Shown: piece after piece, positions 26,489 to 34,154 of the stretch
Numbering within the stretch: the first letter of the stretch is position 1
Layout: the number at the start of each line of letters is the position of its first letter
DNA from: Aureibacter tunicatorum
Lineage (GTDB): Bacteria > Bacteroidota > Bacteroidia > Cytophagales > Cyclobacteriaceae
Assembly: GCF_036492635.1 (NCBI RefSeq)
Contig: NZ_AP025305.1
Location: 682,001 to 746,000, forward strand
Length of the DNA: 64,000 bases
Direction: 5' to 3'
Program-made: the position numbers and the translations under genes
Notes under the pieces: generated by a model
What the model was told of the DNA's origin: nothing
Seen by the model: only the letters and a program-made list of their open reading frames with translations
Database searches by the model: none

Positions 26489-27541
26489 TCAATTTGTCTC
26501 GTAGAATTCTTCGTAGTATTTGCGATACGAGCCGGACGTTACATTCTCAAGCCAAGCTTCATTTTTTAAATACCAATCAATTGTTTTTTCCAAACCTTCT
26601 TCGAATTGCAATGATGGCTTCCAGCCTAATTCTTCTGAGATTTTTGTAGAGTCTATTGCATATCTAAGGTCATGTCCTGCTCTGTCTTTAACGTAGGCAA
26701 TTAGTTTTTCCGATGTTCCTAGCTTGTTGCCTAGTTTTTTGTCCATGATGGAGCAAAGCAATTTAATCAGATCAATATTTGTCCACTCATTGAAACCTCC
26801 AATATTGTAAGTCTCGCCGATTTTCCCCTTATGATATACCGTGTCAATAGCTCGCGCATGATCAACTACATAGAGCCAATCTCTGATGTTTTCTCCACTT
26901 CCGTATACTGGGAGATTTTTCCCTGTTTTAATATTATGAATAAAGAGAGGAATGAGTTTTTCAGGAAATTGATTAGGGCCATAGTTATTGGAACAGTTGC
27001 TAATGACTACCGGCAGGCCATAAGTATTATGATAAGCCCTTACGAAGTGGTCCGAACTGGCTTTTGAGGCTGAATAAGGAGATTGAGGGTCGTAAGAAGT
27101 GCTTTCAATAAAGAAGCCTCCATTATCCAAAGAACCATAAACTTCATCAGTGGAGATATGGTAGAATAACTTATCATTCATATCTTCTTGCCATGAATCT
27201 TTAGCTGCATTAAGCAAGTTGACAGTACCAATAATATTGGTTTTTAAAAAAGAAATAGGGTCTTTGATGGATCTGTCGACATGAGATTCGGCGGCAAGGT
27301 GAATAACACCATCGAATTTTTCTTTTTGAAATAAATCGAAAATGAATTTTTCGTCTGTGATATCGCCTTTGATGAACTTGTAGTTTTTATTGTCTTTGAG
27401 ATCATCTACGTTCTCAAGGTTTCCTGCGTAAGTTAATGCGTCAAGGTTATAGATTTGAGTGTCTTTGTAGTTATTTACAAATAACCTGACAACATGTGAT
27501 CCGATAAAACCAGCGCCTCCTGTGATCAATATTTTTCGCAT
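26489..27541 (-). CDS. rfbB: dTDP-glucose 4,6-dehydratase
   Basis: Extended short-chain dehydrogenase that turns dTDP-glucose into the 4-keto-6-deoxy sugar. Visible: ITGGAGFIGSHVVRLF (NAD site), HLAAESHVDRSI, HISTDEVYGSL (catalytic Thr/Asp/Glu) and YSASKASSDH (YxxxK). The 350-residue length is normal. It lies between the UDP-glucuronate decarboxylase-like gene (7 bases upstream) and rfbA. The pairing with rfbA gives the first two steps of dTDP-L-rhamnose or a related deoxysugar. Confidence 0.97.
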   Translation of the reverse strand: MRKILITGGAGFIGSHVVRLFVNNYKDTQIYNLDALTYAGNLENVDDLKDNKNYKFIKGDITDEKFIFDLFQKEKFDGVIHLAAESHVDRSIKDPISFLKTNIIGTVNLLNAAKDSWQEDMNDKLFYHISTDEVYGSLDNGGFFIESTSYDPQSPYSASKASSDHFVRAYHNTYGLPVVISNCSNNYGPNQFPEKLIPLFIHNIKTGKNLPVYGSGENIRDWLYVVDHARAIDTVYHKGKIGETYNIGGFNEWTNIDLIKLLCSIMDKKLGNKLGTSEKLIAYVKDRAGHDLRYAIDSTKISEELGWKPSLQFEEGLEKTIDWYLKNEAWLENVTSGSYRKYYEEFYETN

Positions 27542-27548
27542 TGATGTC

Positions 27549-28541
27549 TTATTTTTTTATATAGCCGTCAAATTTTTTATGTTCGCGCTTGAAAAGTTTG
27601 TTTTCAGGCAAGGAATTGAAGTAGTCTAAAGTTTTTTCAAGCCCTTCTTTGCGAGATACCTTTGGAGACCATCCAAGAATTTTTTCAGCTCTGCTGATAT
27701 CAGGCTTTCTTTTCTTAGGGTCATTTTGAGGCAGTTCTTTATGAATGATTTTATTTTTGCCTTTAGTAAGTGACAAAACTTCATTTGCAAAGTTCAAAAT
27801 AGTGATTTCTTCGGGATTTCCTAAATTGACAGGCTCTGAATAATCGCTCATCAGCAACTTGTGGATGCCATTGACCAAATCATCAATATAGCAAAACGAC
27901 CTTGTTTGCTTGCCATTTCCGAATACTGTCAAATTCTCACCTCTTAGCGCTTGTCCGATGAAAGCAGGAAATACTCTACCGTCATTTAAGCGCATTCTAG
28001 GGCCATATGTGTTGAAAATCCTAGCGATGCGTGTTTCAACACCATGAAAATTGTGATAAGCCATTGTAAGAGCTTCTTGGAACCGTTTGGATTCGTCATA
28101 GACACCCCTAGGGCCTACAGGGTCAACATTTCCCCAATAATCCTCAGTTTGCGGGTGCATGAGCGGATCTCCATAAATTTCAGAAGTCGAAGCGATAAGC
28201 ATGCGAGCATTTTTATGTTTTGCCAGTCCTAGCAAGTTATGCGTGCCCAATGAGCCAACTTTCAATGTTTGAATGGGTATTTTCAGATAATCCACAGGAC
28301 TGGCGGGAGATGCGAAGTGCAATATATAGTCCAAATCACCTGACACATGCACATAGTTGGTGATGTCTTGGTGGTGGAAGGTGAAATTTGGCAACGGCAA
28401 GAGATGCTCAATATTTTCAATATTGCCAGTGATTAAGTTGTCCATTGCTATGACTTCATAGTCTTCAGCCATGAATCTGTCGCATAGATGGGAACCTAAA
28501 AATCCCGCGGCTCCAGTAATCAATACCCTTTTTGGCTTCAT
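27549..28541 (-). CDS. UDP-glucuronate decarboxylase (UDP-xylose synthase) family
   Basis: Extended short-chain dehydrogenase of 330 residues with [61 protein letters not shown] and [11 protein letters not shown] (YxxxK). The SPASP and IPIQTLK pattern is characteristic of UDP-xylose synthases, which oxidise and decarboxylate UDP-glucuronate. It heads the nucleotide-sugar operon with rfbB and rfbA. The expected donor enzyme, UDP-glucose dehydrogenase, is not in the window. A perfect TATATTTG element lies about 90 bases upstream. Confidence 0.92.
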   Translation of the reverse strand: MKPKRVLITGAAGFLGSHLCDRFMAEDYEVIAMDNLITGNIENIEHLLPLPNFTFHHQDITNYVHVSGDLDYILHFASPASPVDYLKIPIQTLKVGSLGTHNLLGLAKHKNARMLIASTSEIYGDPLMHPQTEDYWGNVDPVGPRGVYDESKRFQEALTMAYHNFHGVETRIARIFNTYGPRMRLNDGRVFPAFIGQALRGENLTVFGNGKQTRSFCYIDDLVNGIHKLLMSDYSEPVNLGNPEEITILNFANEVLSLTKGKNKIIHKELPQNDPKKRKPDISRAEKILGWSPKVSRKEGLEKTLDYFNSLPENKLFKREHKKFDGYIKK

Positions 28542-28628
28542 GCTTTTTTATCGGGATAAAAGTTAGTCGTTGAAATCATTTGTTGTAAAACCTGCAACAA
28601 ATTCTCTCATTTTCAATTTTCTATAGAG

Positions 28629-28636
28629 CAAATATA
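28629..28636 (-). promoter_or_regulatory. Probable -7 element for the nucleotide-sugar operon
   Basis: On the minus strand this reads TATATTTG, a perfect match to the Bacteroidota TAnnTTTG -7 box, about 85 bases before the first start codon at 28541. No good TTTG -33 box stands at the usual distance, so support is partial. A 6-bp hairpin (ttgttg/caacaa, about 28580-28600) lies in the resulting leader. Confidence 0.4.
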
Positions 28637-28740
28637 AGACAATGAGCAGCAATATGCAGGCTGTAAGAGTTCGATAACCAAATTCCTTTTAAAAAAAGAT
28701 AAAAAGAAGAGCTAAAGTGGTTTATTATGAAAATTTCAGT

Positions 28741-28748
28741 TATTTTTG
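28741..28748 (+). promoter_or_regulatory. Probable -7 element for rpsU
   Basis: Reads TATTTTTG, matching TAnnTTTG, 58 bases before the rpsU start. The -33 region (about 28718-28723, tggttt) only partly fits TTTG. Confidence 0.5.
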
Positions 28749-28806
28749 CGTGCTGATTGAAGAAACAATCCAAGGAAAAGAAATTTTAATTTAGGTTAAT
28801 TATATT

Positions 28807-29001
28807 ATGATCATCGTAAACGTAAAAGAAAACGAATCTATAGAAAAAGCATTGAAGAGATTCAAGAAGAAATTTGAGCGTACTGGCGTTCTTAAAGAGC
28901 TTAGAAACAGAAATTTCTATGAGAAGCCATCTGTAGCTAAGAGACAACAAAGAATCAGAGCTGCTTACAAGCAAAAATTATTCGCTGAGCAAAACTACTA
29001 A
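28807..29001 (+). CDS. rpsU: 30S ribosomal protein S21
   Basis: A 64-residue basic ribosomal protein of the small-subunit platform. The sequence begins MIIVNVKENESIEKALKRFK and has KKFERTGVLKELRNRNFYEKP, both typical of bS21. In Bacteroidota bS21 is part of the platform that hides the anti-Shine-Dalgarno sequence of 16S rRNA, which agrees with the near lack of Shine-Dalgarno sites in this window. It is followed by a xer gene after 74 bases that contain a large hairpin. Confidence 0.97.
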   Translation: MIIVNVKENESIEKALKRFKKKFERTGVLKELRNRNFYEKPSVAKRQQRIRAAYKQKLFAEQNY

Positions 29002-29021
29002 TAGCTGGTTTTTTTCAGCAA

Positions 29022-29074
29022 TACAGTATATATTAGTATTGCAAGAGGAAAATGCAATACTAATATAAGCTGTA
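29022..29074 (+). repeat. Large inverted repeat immediately before the xer start codon
   Basis: Perfect 15-bp arms (tatattagtattgca 29029-29043, tgcaatactaatata 29053-29067) around a 9-base loop (agaggaaaa), extended by a further 5-bp pair (tacag 29022-29026, ctgta 29070-29074) across 2x2 mismatches. The repeat ends one base before the xer ATG at 29076. It has no T-tract, so it is not a standard terminator. It may end or slow the rpsU transcript, mask the xer start, or be a protein-binding operator; these remain guesses. Confidence 0.85.
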
Positions 29075-29075
29075 C

Positions 29076-29957
29076 ATGATAGAACGCTTTTTCAACTATT
29101 TGCGCGCCGAAAAACGCGCGAGCCCTCATACACTTAAAGCTTATCAAAGCGATATAGATCAATTCTTGATATTCATCAAGGCTACTTCACCAGATACTGA
29201 TATTTTAGATATTAAGCACATGCATGTGCGTTCTTGGCTATTGTCGATGATTGAGCAAGAAACCAAGGCTTCGTCAGTTAATCGAAAAATCGCTACTTTG
29301 AGGTCTTTTTACAAGTTTTGCCAAAGAGAAGGAGCTGTTGAGAATAATCCCACAAGAAAAATTGTAGCTCTTAAGACAAAAAAAAATCTGCCTAATTTCA
29401 TTCCTGAGGACCAAATCGTAAAACTTTTGGAATCCGAGGGTGTTTTTGAAGAAACTTTCGAAGGCATCAGAGACAAGATGATTTTGGAGTTTTTGTACGG
29501 TACAGGGATAAGGCTTTCCGAGCTTATTCATTTGAAGGACAATGATATAGATATGCTTAACCGTCAGATCAAAGTGTTAGGAAAGAGAAATAAAGAGCGA
29601 ATCATACCTTTCAGCATTAGTCTGGGGAGGTCTATATCATTTTATTCATCTAAAAAAAATGAAAAATTCAATAACGATAATAGCTTCTTTATCGTTACAA
29701 ATAGAGGTAAGGAGGCTTATCCTACCTTTATTTACCGAATAGTACGTAAATACCTTGACAATTTCACAACTATAGACAAGCGTAGTCCGCATGTGCTTAG
29801 GCATACGTTCGCTACACACTTGTTGAATAAAGGGGCTGATTTGAATGCTGTAAAAGATTTGCTGGGACATGAAAGTTTGGGTACAACACAAATTTACACC
29901 CATAATACATTGGAAAAACTCAAGGAAATCTTCGAGCAAGCTCACCCCAAAGCTTAA
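29076..29957 (+). CDS. Tyrosine recombinase XerC/XerD
   Basis: A 293-residue site-specific recombinase that resolves chromosome dimers at dif with FtsK. It has an N-terminal SAM-like core-binding domain (residues about 1-85, MIERFFNYLRAEKRASPHTL) and the catalytic domain with Arg in GTGIRLSEL, HVLRHTFATHLL (HxxR), GHESLGTTQIYTH with the final His and nucleophilic Tyr. It lies between rpsU and hpf with no excision or att features, so it is the housekeeping Xer rather than an integrase. XerC against XerD cannot be settled by eye. Confidence 0.93.
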   Translation: MIERFFNYLRAEKRASPHTLKAYQSDIDQFLIFIKATSPDTDILDIKHMHVRSWLLSMIEQETKASSVNRKIATLRSFYKFCQREGAVENNPTRKIVALKTKKNLPNFIPEDQIVKLLESEGVFEETFEGIRDKMILEFLYGTGIRLSELIHLKDNDIDMLNRQIKVLGKRNKERIIPFSISLGRSISFYSSKKNEKFNNDNSFFIVTNRGKEAYPTFIYRIVRKYLDNFTTIDKRSPHVLRHTFATHLLNKGADLNAVKDLLGHESLGTTQIYTHNTLEKLKEIFEQAHPKA

Positions 29958-29987
29958 CAATTTATTTAACCTCAAAACTGATTTTAT

Positions 29988-30293
29988 ATGAAGGTTCAAA
30001 TGCACTCAATTAAATTCGATGCTGACCAAAAGCTAATCGATTTCATTCAAAAAAAAGTGGATAAACTAGAGACATTTTTTGACCGTATAGTGGACGGCGA
30101 AGTATATATGAGGCTAGACAAGAATGATAACCAAGGAAATAAAATTATAGAAATATTATTGAATTTGCCGGGTAGCCAGCTTTTTGCTAAGGAAGTTGCT
30201 CCTACATTTGAAGAAGCTACAGATAGAGCTACAGATGCTTTGAGAAGACAATTGAAAAAGCATAAGGAAAAGCAAATAGCTAGGCAGATATAA
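29988..30293 (+). CDS. hpf: Ribosome hibernation-promoting factor, short type
   Basis: A 101-residue HPF/RaiA (YfiA) family protein that sits in the decoding centre of idle ribosomes in stationary phase. Visible: KVQMHSIKFDADQKLIDFIQ, the helix KKVDKLETFFDRIVDGEVY and the C-terminal ATDRATDALRRQLKKHKEK. It lacks the long-form C-terminal dimer domain. It follows the xer gene by 30 bases and ends before a terminator at 30333. Confidence 0.93.
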   Translation: MKVQMHSIKFDADQKLIDFIQKKVDKLETFFDRIVDGEVYMRLDKNDNQGNKIIEILLNLPGSQLFAKEVAPTFEEATDRATDALRRQLKKHKEKQIARQI

Positions 30294-30332
30294 ATATAAT
30301 AGCTGCCTTAGGCAGTTGTAGACTAAATTCAG

Positions 30333-30367
30333 ACGGCAATGTGTCAATAGCATATTGCCGTTTTTTA
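30333..30367 (+). terminator. Terminator after hpf
   Basis: Stem acggcaat (30333-30340) with attgccgt (30354-30361), 13-base loop and a run of six T. A smaller hairpin (agctgcc/ggcagtt, about 30301-30317) precedes it. Confidence 0.85.
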
Positions 30368-30383
30368 TTTGATGTTTCTTGAA

Positions 30384-30413
30384 AATAAAAAAGGAAGCCT
30401 TTTTGGCTTCCTT
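30384..30413 (-). terminator. Terminator after tsf
   Basis: Stem aaggaagcc (30391-30399) with ggcttcctt (30405-30413); on the minus strand it runs into a T-rich tail. It lies 30 bases beyond the tsf stop codon and faces the hpf terminator. Confidence 0.87.
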
Positions 30414-30442
30414 TCTTTAATATTGTTAGCAGAGTTGCTGAA

Positions 30443-31270
30443 TTAGATAGAAACTCTAACAAATTTTGTTACTGTCATACCTTTGTTAAGGCTGTTAAGA
30501 TATTTCTCTACGCTTACAGAGCTGTCTTTTACGAAGTCTTGAGCAAGTAGAGTGTTGTCTTTGAAGTATTTGTTAAGCATACCAGTAGCGATCTTCTCAA
30601 CGATAGCCTCAGGCTTACCTTCAGCAAGAGCTTTCTCTTTACCGATTCTCATTTCTTGCTCAACTACTTCAGCAGGAACCTCATCTTTGTTCAAAGCGAT
30701 AGGGTTCATCGCAGCTACTTGCATACCAACATCTTTACCAGCTGTTTCGAAGTCAGCGTCGCCAACATTTTCCAATGCTACAGCAACACCAAGTTTTTTG
30801 TTTCCGTGGATGTATGCAGCTACTTTTTCTCCTTCAACGATAGTGAAGTTTTTCACTTCGATTTTTTCGCCGATTTTACCGATGTTCTCAGTGATAACCT
30901 CAGAAATAGCTTGTCCGTTAAGCTCAAGAGCTAAAACAGCTTCTGCAGAATCAGCACCTCCAGCAACAGCAGCTTCAAGGATATCGTTCGCAAGCTTCAC
31001 GAAATCGTCATTTTTAGCTACGAAGTCAGTCTCGCAAGTAAGAGCAAGCATCACAACTTTAGAGTTGTCTGCGTTATTCTTTGCAACAACTACACCTTCA
31101 GAAGTTTCTCTGTCCGCGCGCTTAGCTGAAACTTTCTGTCCTTTTTTTCTAAGGATTTCAATTGCTTTGTCAAAGTCGCCCTCAGCTTCTACTAATGCTT
31201 TTTTACAGTCCATCATACCTGCACCAGTAGTCTTTCTCAATTCATTAACTTGTTTTGCTGAAATTGCCAT
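30443..31270 (-). CDS. tsf: Translation elongation factor Ts
   Basis: Nucleotide-exchange factor that regenerates EF-Tu-GTP. The N-terminal UBA-like domain reads NELRKTTGAGMMDCKKALVE (9-28), the core has LTCETDFVAKNDDFV (the family's TDFV motif), and the chain ends in the second dimer subdomain with TVTKFVRVSI. The 275-residue length is normal. It has its own promoter and a structured leader, and an apparent terminator separates it from rpsB, so it is not simply the second gene of an rpsB-tsf transcript. Confidence 0.97.
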   Translation of the reverse strand: MAISAKQVNELRKTTGAGMMDCKKALVEAEGDFDKAIEILRKKGQKVSAKRADRETSEGVVVAKNNADNSKVVMLALTCETDFVAKNDDFVKLANDILEAAVAGGADSAEAVLALELNGQAISEVITENIGKIGEKIEVKNFTIVEGEKVAAYIHGNKKLGVAVALENVGDADFETAGKDVGMQVAAMNPIALNKDEVPAEVVEQEMRIGKEKALAEGKPEAIVEKIATGMLNKYFKDNTLLAQDFVKDSSVSVEKYLNSLNKGMTVTKFVRVSI

Positions 31271-31312
31271 TTCTCAATTAATTTATTAAGTTTTTAATGA
31301 TTTCTATTCTAA

Positions 31313-31407
31313 GGCCTGCGTTTGAATTTAAAGAGTTCCGAAACTTAGTGGGAGTTCGGATGACAACAGCCTTGGTTTTAGGCTATTGCGGTCGTTAAAA
31401 AACAGGC
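31313..31407 (-). promoter_or_regulatory. Structured 5' leader of tsf (candidate)
   Basis: Between the tsf promoter and start codon the minus-strand transcript can fold into a closed structure: a closing helix (caggc 31403-31407 with gcctg 31314-31318) enclosing two hairpins, agcct 31368-31372 with aggct 31380-31384, and tccgaa 31337-31342 with ttcgga 31355-31360. This is the shape of an autoregulatory translation-factor leader, but no known class was recognised. Base pairing is by eye only. Confidence 0.4.
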
Positions 31408-31411
31408 AGGA

Positions 31412-31440
31412 CAAAAATAAGAAAATAATCTTTAAATCAA
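31412..31440 (-). promoter_or_regulatory. Promoter of tsf
   Basis: On the minus strand, TTG (31440-31438), an 18-base spacer, then TATTTTTG (31419-31412), which matches the Bacteroidota -33/-7 pattern with a slightly short spacer. It lies just downstream of the rpsB terminator and gives a leader of about 135 bases. Confidence 0.65.
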
Positions 31441-31450
31441 TGTGGATTCA

Positions 31451-31485
31451 AAAAAAATGAACACCGATATTGCTAAAGGTGTTCA
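31451..31485 (-). terminator. Terminator after rpsB
   Basis: Stem tgaacacc (31458-31465) with ggtgttca (31478-31485), followed on the minus strand by seven T. It lies 30 bases past the rpsB stop and upstream of the tsf promoter. Confidence 0.85.
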
Positions 31486-31514
31486 TTTCAAAATTATTTG
31501 TCAAAAAGAATTAT

Positions 31515-32276
31515 TTATTCTGCTGATGTTTCGTCAGCTTCTTTCTTTTCAGCTTCCATTGCTTTCTGCTGCTGTAGTTCTTTTTCGTTCTTTCTTTCGC
31601 TCAAACCTTCCTCGATAGCGGCACCGATTTGCTTAACGATCAAGCTGATAGACTTGAATGCGTCATCGTTACCCGGGATAGGGAAGTCTGCAACTTCTGG
31701 ATTTGAGTTAGTGTCAACCAAAGCGAATACAGGGATGTTAAGTTTTTGAGCTTCCTTGATCGCAATGTGCTCTCTTTTCACGTCAACAACGAATAATGCA
31801 GCCGGAAGTCTAGTAAGATCAGAGATACCCCCAAGAACTCTTTCTAGCTTCTCTTTTTCACGGCTTACCATCAAGCGCTCTCTTTTCGCAAGGTTCAAAT
31901 AAGCCTCATCTTTCATCAACTTGTCGATTGAGCTCATTTTCTTAAGTGACTTACGGATAGTAGCGAAGTTAGTCAACATACCACCTAACCATCTTTCTGT
32001 CACGAAAGGCATTTTTAGTCTTGCAGCTTCTTCAGCTACGATGCCCTTAGCTTGCTTTTTAGTAGCTACGAACATTACTTTTCTTCCTGAACGAACGATT
32101 TGCTTAATAGCTTTAGATGCTTCATCCAGGCAAACAAGAGTCTTGTTAAGGTCAAGTATATGGATTCCATTTCTTTCCATGAAGATGTATGGTGCCATCC
32201 TTGGATCCCATTTTCTTGTTAAGTGTCCAAAGTGAACACCAGCATCTAATAAGTCTTTATAATCAACGTTTGCCAT
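31515..32276 (-). CDS. rpsB: 30S ribosomal protein S2
   Basis: A 253-residue uS2 protein: [20 protein letters not shown] near the N-terminus, [27 protein letters not shown], and [20 protein letters not shown], all standard. A short Lys/Glu/Gln-rich tail follows. It is 42 bases downstream of rpsI and closes an rplM-rpsI-rpsB operon, with a terminator at its end. Confidence 0.98.
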   Translation of the reverse strand: MANVDYKDLLDAGVHFGHLTRKWDPRMAPYIFMERNGIHILDLNKTLVCLDEASKAIKQIVRSGRKVMFVATKKQAKGIVAEEAARLKMPFVTERWLGGMLTNFATIRKSLKKMSSIDKLMKDEAYLNLAKRERLMVSREKEKLERVLGGISDLTRLPAALFVVDVKREHIAIKEAQKLNIPVFALVDTNSNPEVADFPIPGNDDAFKSISLIVKQIGAAIEEGLSERKNEKELQQQKAMEAEKKEADETSAE

Positions 32277-32318
32277 TGTAATTTCTTGAATAATATTATT
32301 AAAATAATAGTAATACGA

Positions 32319-32705
32319 TTAACGCTTACTGAACTGGAATTTTCTTCTCGCTTTCTTCTGACCGTATTTCTTACGCTCAACCATACGAGGGTCTCTAGTA
32401 AGGAATCCTTCAGCTTTCATCGCAGGTCTAAGTTCTCCGTCGATTTGATCAAGAGCCTTAGCTACAGCCAAACGAATAGCTTCCGCTTGTCCTTTGAATC
32501 CTCCACCTGTTACGTTGATTTTGATATCGTACTTTCCAGTGTTCTCTGTAAGTGTCAATGGTTGGTTAACAACGATTCTCAACAACTCTGCTGGGAAATA
32601 ATCTTCTAGAGCTCTGTTGTTGACTGTTATGTTTCCGCTTCCAGCAGTAAGGTACAATCTTGCTACTGAAGTCTTTCTTCTACCTGACGTGTTAATAACT
32701 TCCAT
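32319..32705 (-). CDS. rpsI: 30S ribosomal protein S9
   Basis: A 128-residue uS9 protein: [19 protein letters not shown] at the N-terminus and the C-terminal [20 protein letters not shown], whose last residues (FSKR) reach the P-site tRNA. It follows rplM by 6 bases, the universal L13-S9 pairing. Confidence 0.98.
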   Translation of the reverse strand: MEVINTSGRRKTSVARLYLTAGSGNITVNNRALEDYFPAELLRIVVNQPLTLTENTGKYDIKINVTGGGFKGQAEAIRLAVAKALDQIDGELRPAMKAEGFLTRDPRMVERKKYGQKKARRKFQFSKR

Positions 32706-32711
32706 GTACTA

Positions 32712-33155
32712 TTAAAGTTTAATTTCTTTTGGTTGTTGTGCTTCGTGCTGGTGTTCAGCTCCTTCGTACACATACAAGTTTTTGAAAAGTTGTCTTCCAA
32801 GTCTGTTTTTTGGAAGCATACCTCTAACGGCATTTTCTACTAAAAGAGTAGAAGACTTTTGCTTAAGCTCTATAGCCGTTGTAGATCTTTGTCCGCCAGG
32901 ATATCCAGTGTGACGAAGATATACTTTGTCTGACCATTTCTTTCCAGTCAGGCGAATTTTGTCTGCGTTGATAACGATAACGTTGTCACCACAGTCGGCG
33001 TTTGGAGTGAATGACGGCTTGTGCTTGCCTCTAATGACTTTAGCCACTTCGCTAGCCAATCTACCCAATACCTTAGAATCAGCATCTACAATCACCCAGC
33101 CTTTTTCAGCCGACGCTTTGTTTACTGATTTAGTTTTGTAACTTAAAGTATCCAC
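32712..33155 (-). CDS. rplM: 50S ribosomal protein L13
   Basis: A 147-residue uL13 protein: WVIVDADSKVLGRLASEVA, DCGDNVIVINADKIRLTGKK, YLRHTGYPGG and VRGMLPKNRLGRQLFKNLYV are all hallmarks. First gene of the rplM-rpsI-rpsB operon, with a good promoter 67-97 bases upstream. Confidence 0.98.
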   Translation of the reverse strand: MDTLSYKTKSVNKASAEKGWVIVDADSKVLGRLASEVAKVIRGKHKPSFTPNADCGDNVIVINADKIRLTGKKWSDKVYLRHTGYPGGQRSTTAIELKQKSSTLLVENAVRGMLPKNRLGRQLFKNLYVYEGAEHQHEAQQPKEIKL

Positions 33156-33221
33156 TTTGAACTACGTTTTTTTTACAGAATAAATAATTTTCTTTGACCC
33201 TTTGCTTGAGCAAAAGGCCTG

Positions 33222-33252
33222 CAAAAATACAAAGTTTCCTTTAGAATAGCAA
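33222..33252 (-). promoter_or_regulatory. Promoter of the rplM-rpsI-rpsB operon
   Basis: On the minus strand, TTG (33252-33250), a 20-base spacer and TATTTTTG (33229-33222), an excellent match to the Bacteroidota consensus. The leader to the rplM ATG is about 60 bases. Confidence 0.75.
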
Positions 33253-33292
33253 GTTGCTACGGCTAAATGGAATCAAAGTATTTAGTTGGTAA

Positions 33293-33329
33293 AGTTACTG
33301 TATACCAATAAGATATGTTTTCAGTAACT
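33293..33329. repeat. 8-bp inverted repeat between the rplM promoter and the RNA element
   Basis: agttactg (33293-33300) pairs perfectly with cagtaact (33322-33329). On the minus strand it is followed by only TTT, so it is a weak terminator candidate for the structured RNA at 33320-33414. Confidence 0.5.
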
Positions 33330-33414
33330 AAGGAAGCTCAATGATGTTCCTATGCTAATCTTTCCAAGCGCCTGATAAGGCTGATCGGGGGCGCAAGGCT
33401 GATTTCGGAACAAT
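33320..33414 (-). ncRNA. Candidate structured small RNA (possibly SRP/4.5S-like)
   Basis: A GC-rich, strongly foldable element in an AT-rich gap. Nested pairing: ggaaca/tgttcc (33407-33412 with 33345-33350), gatt/aatc (33401-33404 with 33357-33360), and ccaagcgcc (33364-33372) with ggcgcaagg (33390-33398), seven of nine pairs. A promoter-like pair (33421-33451) points straight into it on the minus strand. In that direction the RNA also shows TCAGG, GGAA and AGCA in order, as in the apical part of SRP RNA, with CCT.AT/ATAGG able to pair around them. The ends are estimates. It could instead be a ribosomal-protein leader. Confidence 0.45.
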
Positions 33415-33420
33415 AGGTCG

Positions 33421-33451
33421 CAAAATTAACAATTATTTTTTAAAAATGAAA
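33421..33451 (-). promoter_or_regulatory. Promoter pointing into the structured RNA element
   Basis: On the minus strand, TTTC (33451-33448), a 19-base spacer and TAATTTTG (33428-33421), one mismatch from TTTG-N19-TAnnTTTG. The predicted start, about 6 bases on, coincides with the outer arm of the hairpin at 33345-33412. Confidence 0.55.
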
Positions 33452-33632
33452 GCCTGTAAGTGTTTCGCTTAGAAATATTTAATGTGTTTGTGATAGCTTC
33501 TTTCGTGTGAAATGGAACTCAAATCAAAATCGCCGAGTTAAGCATATTATTTTGAGTAGGAATGCGCGTATTTTATTTTTATTTTTGTTGATAATTAAAT
33601 TTAATTCAAGCGATTATTTTGAGGTTTCTTTT

Positions 33633-34061
33633 ATGGAATTGACACTTACGACTCCTGCGTTGCTTTTTCCGGCTATTTCTTTATTGTTTTTATCATATAC
33701 CAACAAGTTTTTGACGATTGCTGGATTGATTCGCAATTTGCACTCGCATTATAAAGAAGATCATGATGAAGTGATTTTAGCGCAATTGCAAAATCTGCAT
33801 AAGCGTGTAGCGTTGATAAAGCATATGCAAGGACTTGGCATTGGGAGTTTTTTGTTTTGTGTATTAGATATGTTTTTGCTATTTTCAGGAGAGATAAAGC
33901 TTGCTGAAATTGTTTTTGGCGTTTGTTTATTGTTATTGTTGGCTTCTTTATTGGTGTGTTTAGTTGAGATTAAAATCTCTGTCGACGCGCTTTCTTTGCA
34001 GTTGAATGACATGGAAGAGTTTAATAAAAGGTCAAAAAAGAGAGCAAAGACTATTAAATAA
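33633..34061 (+). CDS. DUF2721-family membrane protein
   Basis: A 142-residue protein with an N-terminal membrane segment (TTPALLFPAISLLFLSYTNK), a helical cytoplasmic stretch (LAQLQNLHKRVALIKHM) and two further membrane segments (GIGSFLFCVLDMFLLF and IVFGVCLLLLLASLLVCLVE), the DUF2721 layout. The open frame extends back to 33507, but ATG 33633 (MELTLTTPALLF) matches the family start. The function of the family is unknown. It is read divergently from the rplM/structured-RNA region. Confidence 0.82.
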   Translation: MELTLTTPALLFPAISLLFLSYTNKFLTIAGLIRNLHSHYKEDHDEVILAQLQNLHKRVALIKHMQGLGIGSFLFCVLDMFLLFSGEIKLAEIVFGVCLLLLLASLLVCLVEIKISVDALSLQLNDMEEFNKRSKKRAKTIK

Positions 34062-34154
34062 CACAATGAAATTTAAAATTGGCGTTTTAATATTTGGAAT
34101 ATGTAACCTAAGAGGGCTGAATTGCATAGCGGCTATCGGGTGCTTTTGAAAGTT

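Noticed and set aside
29029-29067. dif site
   Set aside because: Arms of 15 bp and a 9-bp centre do not match the 11-6-11 dif layout.
29076-29957. Mobile-element integrase
   Set aside because: Surrounded by rpsU and hpf, with no tRNA, att repeat, excisionase or cargo; a housekeeping Xer recombinase fits better.
30552-31289. 245-codon plus-strand frame over tsf
   Set aside because: Antisense of a certain EF-Ts gene, rich in Ser/Ala/Pro as expected for a shadow, with no own promoter or domain.
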